From the NCBI GenBank assembly GCA_963842155.1, contig CAWJFP010000014.1, forward strand, positions 71,935-135,934: a DNA stretch of 64,000 nucleotides, in the 5' to 3' direction. The notes beneath the pieces are model-generated. The model saw nothing but the letters and a program-made list of their open reading frames with translations. It did not search any database and had not been told where the DNA came from. This document shows positions 58,247-64,000 of this stretch, piece by piece (position 1 is the first letter of the stretch; each line of letters begins with the position of its first letter). The translations under genes were made by a program, and so were the position numbers. Source of the DNA: CAWJFP01 sp963842155 (GTDB lineage Bacteria; Pseudomonadota; Alphaproteobacteria; JACZXZ01).

Positions 58247-59182
58247 CTACGCCCGTCCCAACAGCGCCATCAGCTCGCGCCATTCGCGCGCCGAGAGCCC
58301 GCTTTGCGCCTGCTCGACTTTCTCGCCGGCGAGCAGACGACGGACCACCGCGAGCCCGCCGGCCGAGAGATGCGCGCCCCCCATGCCATGTTGCAGGAAG
58401 GCCTCGTGCACGAGCGGCATCCAGCGCTTGACCGTCTCGAGCATCACATCGGCATAGGCGCGGATCTCGTATTGGGCGTGGGCGTCGGCGCGCAGCGAGA
58501 GGAAATGCAGCAGGTTATGCAGGTCGCATTTCCAATACCATTGCGTATAGACGTTGAGCGTCAGGTTCATGCGCGCGAGCTCGCGCGCGAGGCCGAGGCG
58601 GTTCTCGTCGAGCGGCTCGCCGGCCTCGTTCTCGTTGAGCATCTCGGCGTAATGGGCGTAGCAGCGCTCGGCATCCTCGCGCAGCAAGGCGAGCACGTGC
58701 GCCGCTTCCTCGCCTTCCAGAAGCTCGCCGCGGCCCTGGCGATTGGCGCGCGACTGGGCCGCGAGCTGGGCCGGCGCAGGGATGTAGAACTCCTTGTCGA
58801 GGATCGAGTAGCGGGCCGAATATTCGTTCACGTTCGCCGTGCGATGCCTGATCCATTGCCGCGCCACGAAGATCGGCAGCTTCACATGATATTTGATCTC
58901 GCACATCTCGAAGGGCGTGGTGTGCCGGTGACGGAGCAGATAGTTGATGAGGCCGCGATCCTCGGAGACACGCCGCGTCCCCTTGCCGTAGGAAACGCGC
59001 GCCGCCTGCACGACGGCCCCGTCGTCGCCCATATAGTCGATCACGCGGACGAAGCCGTGATCGAGCACCGGAACGGGCTGGTAGAGAATCTCCTCCAAGG
59101 CCGGCACGGTGGCGCGCCGCGTCTCCGCGCGCGCCGCACGTTGCACCTCGATCTCGGCCTCCTGCTCGGGGCTCAAGCTCAT
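58247..59182 (-). CDS. thyX: Flavin-dependent thymidylate synthase ThyX
   Basis: 311 residues. The ThyX motif RHRTANVNEYSARYS is present, with HRHTTPFEMCEIKYHVKLP before it and YTQWYWKCDLHNLLHFLSLR after it. It makes dTMP with FAD and methylenetetrahydrofolate. The ATG is at 59182. Convergent with mrp; divergent from ssrA-sspB on the other side. Confidence 0.96.
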   Translation of the reverse strand: MSLSPEQEAEIEVQRAARAETRRATVPALEEILYQPVPVLDHGFVRVIDYMGDDGAVVQAARVSYGKGTRRVSEDRGLINYLLRHRHTTPFEMCEIKYHVKLPIFVARQWIRHRTANVNEYSARYSILDKEFYIPAPAQLAAQSRANRQGRGELLEGEEAAHVLALLREDAERCYAHYAEMLNENEAGEPLDENRLGLARELARMNLTLNVYTQWYWKCDLHNLLHFLSLRADAHAQYEIRAYADVMLETVKRWMPLVHEAFLQHGMGGAHLSAGGLAVVRRLLAGEKVEQAQSGLSAREWRELMALLGRA

Positions 59183-59399
59183 GTCTGCATCCAGCGTCGT
59201 TCCGGCGCCAAATCGGGAAGCGCTCCGACCCTCTCTATGTTGTGGAGCCCTGCTAGCCTATCCCCAAGATACGGGAGGCCGCAAGCCGGCAGAGGGGTGG
59301 CGTTCTGCAGGCCTTCCGCTGAAATGATGAATTCTTCCGGCCATTTTGGCAGTGCTCTCGCCGCAGGAGCCGCTTTTCAAAGCCGTGGGCAGCGCATAT

Positions 59400-59740
59400 A
59401 TTCAAAAGGCTGGGGCAACCCGGCTATGGCGATAAACGGTACGCGTAATAACCGCTGCGGACCCGGGGGCAGTACCCGGCGCCTCCACCAGTTTTGCTCG
59501 CGACGCCCGTGATCGGCGGGCGGTGCGCCCAATGGGGGCGAAATAGGATCGACGCGTGGGTAAAGGCGTGGCTTTCGCTCGGAATGGTACCGCCGTTATC
59601 GGGCCGATAGCATAGTTGCGAACGACAACTACGCTCCGGTCGCCGTCGCTGCTTAACGCAGCGCCGACACCGAAAATCAAGTCCTAGGCCTTTGCCGGTC
59701 TAGGCGGGGTTCGGAGGGCACCTGGCAACAGAAGCCCTCC
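59400..59740 (+). ncRNA. ssrA: Two-piece (circularly permuted) tmRNA
   Basis: The acceptor piece comes first and ends with GCGCCTCCACCA at 59479-59490; CCGGG-GGCAGTA-CCCGG just before it is the T-arm equivalent. After an intervening 43 bases the coding piece begins with GGGGGCG (59534-59540), which pairs with CGCCTCC of the acceptor piece, including a G3-U pair typical of alanine identity. The tag frame at 59618-59653 encodes ANDNYAPVAVAA before TAA at 59654-59656. The order acceptor-then-coding is the permuted alphaproteobacterial form. Outer ends are approximate: the 5' end is set near 59400, and the 3' end at a GGAGGGC/GCCCTCC hairpin (59713-59740). Confidence 0.93.
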
Positions 59741-59835
59741 ATTATCGCCCCGGCAGAGGGCGACAGCGTCCCTTGAGAGGACGCCATAACGGGCTGGCAC
59801 AGGGCGACGAGGCGAACGGGGGGAGTGTGAACGCC

Positions 59836-60318
59836 ATGGCAGCGGATCCGTTACGTTATGACAAGATGGTCGAGCAGGCCTTGCGGGGCGTGGTTCGGCA
59901 ATCGCTTGCGGTCGTCGCGCGCTCTGGCTTCCCCGCAGACCACCATTTCTATCTCACCTTCCGCACCGACCACCCGGGCGTGAGCTTGCCGCCGCAGCTC
60001 AAGGCGCAATATCCCGACGAAATGACCATCGTCCTGCAATATCAGTTTTGGGGCCTCGAGGTGACCGACGAGGCCTTCGAGGTCACGCTCAGCTTCAACA
60101 AGGCGCAAGAGCGCTTGCGCGTGCCTTTCGCGGCACTCACCGGCTTCGTCGACCCCTCGGTGCAGTTCGGCCTGCAGTTCAAGGGCGAGGTGCGCCCGGG
60201 CGAGCTCGCCGCGCCGGGTGCCGAGCTGCGAGTCTCGGGCGAGGCCCCGTCGCGGGTGGGAGCGCTGCCGGGCGCCGGCGGCGAGGTGGTGGCGCTCGAT
60301 GCCTTCCGCCGCAAATGA
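59836..60318 (+). CDS. sspB: SspB-type adaptor for ssrA-tagged proteins
   Basis: 160 residues from the ATG at 59836 (MAADPLRYDKMVEQALRGVV). The alpha-type SspB fold is visible: FYLTFRTDHPGVSLPPQLKA, then YPDEMTIVLQYQFWGLEV and FNKAQERLRVPFAALTGFVD PSVQF in two runs. A flexible tail with GGEVVALDAFRRK ends the protein, fitting the ClpX-binding tail. It recognises the N-terminal part of the tmRNA tag and hands substrates to ClpXP. Directly downstream of ssrA. Its stop (60316-60318) is the last recognisable alphaproteobacterial base before the sequence changes. Confidence 0.93.
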   Translation: MAADPLRYDKMVEQALRGVVRQSLAVVARSGFPADHHFYLTFRTDHPGVSLPPQLKAQYPDEMTIVLQYQFWGLEVTDEAFEVTLSFNKAQERLRVPFAALTGFVDPSVQFGLQFKGEVRPGELAAPGAELRVSGEAPSRVGALPGAGGEVVALDAFRRK

Positions 60319-63106
60319 CCGCGCGCCGTCGAACGTCGTGCAGGTCGTGACGAACGCCGGTCCTCCGGCCGTCCCGCTCGGCGGCGCGCCGACCGTCGTC
60401 TACCAGTCGTCGGTCACGGCCGCGTGGGCGCTGTCGCCGAGCGCGACGGACTACATCCTCAACGCATCGCTGAGCCCCACGGACTCCCCGATCGCGGCCT
60501 CGACGACGACTTTGACGGGCACGGGGACGGTGACGGGCCTCGGCGCCAACACGACGTACTACTTCTTCGTCTCGGCCTGCGACAACGGCTGCTCGGCGTT
60601 CGGAACGGCGGGCTCGACGGTCACGCTCGCGGCACCCGCGGTGGCGCTGTCGACGACCGCGGTCTCGAGCACGACGGTCTCGCTCGCGTGGAACGGGGGC
60701 GTCAATCCGCCCGGGACCGAGTATGAGCTCGAGATCAGCACCGACCACGTCGATTACTCGATCGTGTTGACGTCGTCGGGGACGACCGCGAACGTGAACG
60801 GGCTCGCCGCGGGCACCTCGTACTTCTTCGAGATCGTCTCGCTGAACTGGGCGGGCAATCCTTCCGGGCCGTCGAACGTCAAGAAGGTCTACACGACGCC
60901 CGCCGTCGACTCGGGCGGCTCGCCGATCGCGGTGTATCAGTCGTCGGTCACCGTCTCGTGGGCGCTCGACATGGGCACGACGGACTACATCCTCGTGGCG
61001 TCGACCAGCCCGACGAGCTCGCCGATCGCCGCCTCTACGACCACGCATAAGAGCACGGGGACGGTCACGGGCCTCGGGGCCAACACGACGTACTACTTCT
61101 TCGTCCAGTCGTGCGGCGACGGCTGCTCCCCGTTCGCGACGGCGGGCTCGACGGTCACGCTCGCGGCACCCGCCGTGACGCTGTCGACGACGGCGGTGTC
61201 GAGCGCCACCGTCTCGCTCGCTTGGGGCGGCAGCGTCAATCCGCCCGGCACGAGGTACCGCGTCGAGGTCAGCACGGACGGCGTCGATTACACGATCTCG
61301 CTGACCACGGCCGCCCTCTCGGGCACGGCGGCAGGGCTCTCCCCCGGCACGACCTACTCGTTCGAGATCGTCGCGATCAACGCGGCGGGCAATCCGTCGG
61401 CGCCGTCGAACGTCGTGACAGTCCAAACCGCCCCCGCCGCCCCGACCGGCGGAGCCCCGATCGCGGTGTACCAGTCGTCGGCCACCGTCTCCTGGAACCT
61501 GTCCACGGGCGCGACGGACTACATCCTCGTGGCCTCGCCGAGCCCGACGCGCTCGCCGGTCGTGGCCTCGTCGACGACGGTCATGAGCACCGCGACGCTG
61601 ACGGGCTTCGGCCCGAACGCGACGTACTACTTCTTCGTCGAAGCCTGCGGCGACGGCTGCTCGGGGTTCGCGACGGCGGGCTCGTCGATCACGCTCGCCG
61701 CCCCGGCGGTCGCGCTGTCGACGACCTCGCTGACCTACGACTCGGTCGGCCTCGCGTGGGCGGCGGGCGGCAACCCGGCGGGCACGCTCTTCCAGCTGAT
61801 GATCAGCACCGACGGCGTCGACTTCTCGACGCAGACGCCCGCCTCGGTCGCTCTCTCGACGACGGTCGTGAGCCTGCAGCCGGCGACGACTTACTTCTTC
61901 GAGGTCGTCTCCTTCAACTTCTCGGGCTCGCCGACGCTCTCGTCGATCCTGAAGGTCGTGATCCTGCCGCTGCCGATCCTCCCGGAGGTCCCGATGGAGC
62001 CGATCGGCGTCACGATCGCGGCGTCGAGCACGTCGGTCACGCTCGGCTGGTCGCCGGTCGGGCGCTACACGGACGGTACGCCGTTCGTCACCACCGGCAC
62101 GCCGATCCCGACCCAGCTCGAGGGCTATCAGGTCTACCGCTCGACGGCGATCTGCTCGCAGTTCGTGCAGATCTCGACGCTGACGATCTCCTCGACCTCG
62201 CTGGTCAACGCGACGGGCGGCGTCAGCTACTTCTATCGCATCTTCTCCTATAACACGATCGGCCAGTCGACGGGGCCGATCACGCTCTCGACGCTCGGCG
62301 AGCGCTACTTCTTCATCGACGACTGCGTGACGAACCTCGCGGTCGATCCGAACGTCGCGACGGCCGCCGGCGGCATCATCGGCGCGACGAACGGCCTCGG
62401 CGGCGACATCCGCATCGTGCGAACGCGCCGGCCGCTCGACGCCGGCAACGGCGTCTTCCAGTCCGCGCAGTGGCTCGCCTACATGAACGGGGCGACGCCG
62501 CTGCCGAACTACTCGCTGCCGCAGCCGGGGCACTACACGATCCACTTCTCGACGCAGGGCGCCGACGCGGTCCCCGACAACGTCCCGCTCAGCACGGCCA
62601 CGCCGTTCGACGAGAACCTGAGCCCGCTGCCGCCGGAGACGTTGGCCGGCGGCCTCAACCTCGTCGCGATCGGCGACCTCGGCGCCTGGTGGTTCAACAA
62701 CCAGAACTGGGCCGCGATGTACGGGAAGATCGACGCGCTCGACATGAACGTCGACTTCGACACGACGAACCTCGGCATCTACCAGCTCCGCGCCCAGTCG
62801 CGCACGAACAGCGGGCCCGTCTTCGACATCTCGAACATCTCGAGCCGCGTGATCACGCCGGACGCCCCCGGCTTCAACTCGACGCTGATCTTCACCTACG
62901 ACCCGGGACCGAACAACGTGGTGCCGACCGGCCGCATCTACGACCTGCACGGGGAGCACATCGCGGACATGGCCGCCGGCCTGGTCCCGAACACTTTGAC
63001 GTGGGACGGCCGGATGAACGGCCGAACCGTCACGAGCGGCGTGTACATCTATCGCATCAGCGGTGGGGGCAAGACCCTCACCGGCACTGTGGTGGTCGCC
63101 AAGTGA
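60319..63106 (+). CDS. Fibronectin-III repeat surface protein with C-terminal FlgD-Ig domain, 5' end missing
   Basis: The frame enters from inside sspB without a start; homology begins at 60323 (APSNVVQVV, mid-domain, compare APSNVVTVQ at about 61400). Three 534-base units follow, each of two Fn3 domains (first type YQSSVTVSWAL-like with a C-x-x-G-C loop, second type LSTTAVSS-like). A further Fn3 domain (about 62000-62290), a region of unknown fold (YFFIDDCVTNLAVDPNVATA onward) and a C-terminal FlgD-Ig-like domain (GRIYDLHGEHIADM, TSGVYIYRISGGG) complete it. Such proteins are secreted or surface-exposed. The style is that of Elusimicrobiota rather than alphaproteobacteria. Length present about 928 residues. 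Confidence 0.82.
60380..61981 (+). repeat. Three tandem 534-base repeats coding Fn3 domain pairs
   Basis: Units start at 60380, 60914 and 61448, each at GGCGG(C/A) before the codons for a YQSS segment, with an exact 534-base spacing. Each unit encodes 178 residues. Cysteine loops SACDNGCSAF, SCGDGCSPF and ACGDGCSGF recur in the first Fn3 of each pair. The exact spacing without indels suggests recent amplification or strong constraint. Confidence 0.85.
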
Positions 63107-63135
63107 GCAGATCGAGGAGATCGAGGAGATCCGAC

Positions 63136-63549
63136 ATGAGAGCATCGACGATGAAGGCGCTGGCCGTCGCGGTCGTGGCCTTGGCGGCGGCCGCGTACGC
63201 GCAGAGCGGCTTGAGCTTCACTTGGTTCGGCCCGGCCTCGCGCATCATCACGCCGACGGCCCCGAACGGACTGAACGCGGTCGCGTTCTTCTGCTTCGAC
63301 AATCCGGCCCCGTCGGCGGTCGCGGGGCAGATTTTTAATCTCGCCGGCCGCGAGGTCACGACGCTTGGCGCCCCACAGCAGGCGCCTTTCAATCACGTGT
63401 GCAACCGTTCTTCGTTGGGGTACGGCTATTCCTCCTACTTGCCGTGGGACGGTACGAATAACGGCGCCGTCGTGCACAGCGGGGTCTACATCTACCGAGT
63501 CCAGTCCGAAGGCAAGAGCTATACCGGCACTCTCGTGGTGGTGAGATAA
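63136..63549 (+). CDS. Secreted FlgD-Ig-like domain protein
   Basis: 137 residues. A signal peptide (MKALAVAVVALAAAAYAQS after a short lead) is followed by FTWFGPASRIITPTAPNGLN, GQIFNLAGREVTTLG and a GVYIYRVQSEGKSYTGTLVV C-terminus, the same FlgD-Ig-like ending as in the preceding protein. The ATG at 63136 has GGAGAT upstream; the Met at 63151 is a possible alternative. It probably shares a sorting or anchoring role with the neighbour. Nothing enzymatic seen. Confidence 0.75.
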   Translation: MRASTMKALAVAVVALAAAAYAQSGLSFTWFGPASRIITPTAPNGLNAVAFFCFDNPAPSAVAGQIFNLAGREVTTLGAPQQAPFNHVCNRSSLGYGYSSYLPWDGTNNGAVVHSGVYIYRVQSEGKSYTGTLVVVR

Positions 63550-63666
63550 GCCATGCGAACACAGAACCGAAAGCTTCGCATGAAACTCGCCGCCGCCGCG
63601 GGCGCGCCGGGAGCCGGCTCCGCACACTATATAAAGGAACACCATGATCGACGAGAGGCCGCGACG

Positions 63667-64000
63667 GTGAAGAACTGGCTCGTGGTCCGCGCTTGTCTCG
63701 TCGCGGCGCTGGCTGCGGCCGCGCTTGTCGCGCCCGCGCGCGCGGCCTACGACGACCTCGGCAACAGCGCGCGCGTGAGCGGCATGAGCAACGCGTTCAC
63801 CGCGGTCGCCGACGACGCGTACGCGATCTACTACAACCCCGCGGGCCTGGCGCTGCTCGACCGCCCGGAGATCGCGACGACGTACTCGCTGATCGTCACC
63901 GGTCTGTCCGACAACTCGAGCGTCCAGAACTCGTTCCTCGCGTACGCGCAGCCGATCAAGGACGGCGAGTACGGCACGGCCGGCATCGGCTGGAACTACT
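63667..64000 (+). CDS. PorV/UPF0164-like outer-membrane beta-barrel protein, 3' end beyond window
   Basis: The frame is open to the window edge (111 residues). The GTG at 63667 begins a signal peptide (VKNWLVVRACLVAALAAAAL, then VAPARA), followed by GNSARVSGMSNAFTAVADDA and YAIYYNPAGLALLDRP, the N-terminal plug-like motif of PorV/UPF0164/FadL-like barrels. An in-phase ATG at 63553 would add a non-signal leader; TATATAAAGG at about 63629 could be part of a promoter. It continues the foreign-looking block. Confidence 0.72.
   Translation, partial: MKNWLVVRACLVAALAAAALVAPARAAYDDLGNSARVSGMSNAFTAVADDAYAIYYNPAGLALLDRPEIATTYSLIVTGLSDNSSVQNSFLAYAQPIKDGEYGTAGIGWNY

Noticed and set aside
59402..59680. 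92-residue minus-strand frame
   Set aside because: Lies wholly opposite the tmRNA gene, whose structure and tag explain the sequence.
60380..61981. CRISPR-like or noncoding tandem array
   Set aside because: The 534-base repeats are in one open frame and encode Fn3 domains with codon-level divergence.
60179..63145. 988-residue open frame on the minus strand opposite the Fn3 protein
   Set aside because: Arg/Asp-rich shadow of the Fn3 repeats; its apparent repeats mirror the sense repeats, and it crosses the chimeric join.
60319..64000. Horizontal transfer of a surface-protein locus into the alphaproteobacterium
   Set aside because: No mobile-element or repeat signature at the join, and the first gene lacks its 5' end; chimeric assembly is simpler, though not proven.

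Overview
Most of the window (about 1-60318) is high-GC alphaproteobacterial chromosome. The signs are a circularly permuted two-piece tmRNA next to an alpha-type sspB, an mreB-mreC-mreD-mrdA-rodA cluster, an hflK-hflC-DUF2065-degP operon, and an ilvB-ilvN-ilvC-leuA neighbourhood. I cannot name the genus; an uncultured Rhizobiales or Rhodospirillales-like organism fits. The last 3.7 kb (60319-64000) looks like different DNA. It starts in the middle of a fibronectin-III repeat protein and carries FlgD-Ig and PorV/UPF0164-like genes of a style I associate with Elusimicrobiota. The join is most simply a chimeric assembly.

Layout. 1-3.5 kb: edge-truncated MHYT-LytTR membrane sensor, glutathione transferase, MFS exporter. 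3.5-12 kb: a pentose-phosphate operon (gnd-zwf-pgl-transaldolase/transketolase fusion), divergent from a GH15 glucoamylase-like gene. 12-19 kb: flavin monooxygenase, GlcG/HbpS-like protein, FecR-domain protein, a PAS histidine kinase with its LuxR-type regulator, an orphan OmpR-type regulator, CsbD. 19-27.5 kb: polyphosphate glucokinase, rpiA, DUF72, a broken LigD, small membrane and copper-binding proteins, a CBS protein, an ECF sigma factor, RlpA. 27.5-32 kb: a gene-poor stretch, ppsA, a truncated IS481-type element and tRNA-Lys(CTT). 32-38 kb: elongasome cluster. 37.8-45.4 kb: leuA, ilvC, ilvN, ilvB, miaA, serB. 45.4-52 kb: accessory island with an IS5 remnant, DUF1269 protein, two paralogous TetR regulators, FAH-family hydrolase, MhpA-like hydroxylase and a VOC extradiol dioxygenase. 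52-60.3 kb: secreted protein, degP-DUF2065-hflC-hflK, mrp, thyX, ssrA, sspB.

How the genes fit together. GH15 would release glucose, polyphosphate glucokinase would phosphorylate it, and zwf, pgl, gnd, rpiA and the Tal-Tkt fusion complete the pentose-phosphate route. The 46.5-51.9 kb genes read as a hydroxylation / ring-cleavage / hydrolysis route for an aromatic compound. tmRNA and SspB, which reads the tmRNA tag, sit side by side.

Many genes are split by apparent frameshifts (gnd, GH15, ligD, leuA, FAH, the second tetR, the mhpA-like gene, a secreted protein, degP, the IS481 transposase). Where the site could be resolved they are single-base insertions, several in short homopolymers and three at GANTC sites. 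Residual sequencing error is the likely cause for most, so 'broken' genes should be read with that in mind.
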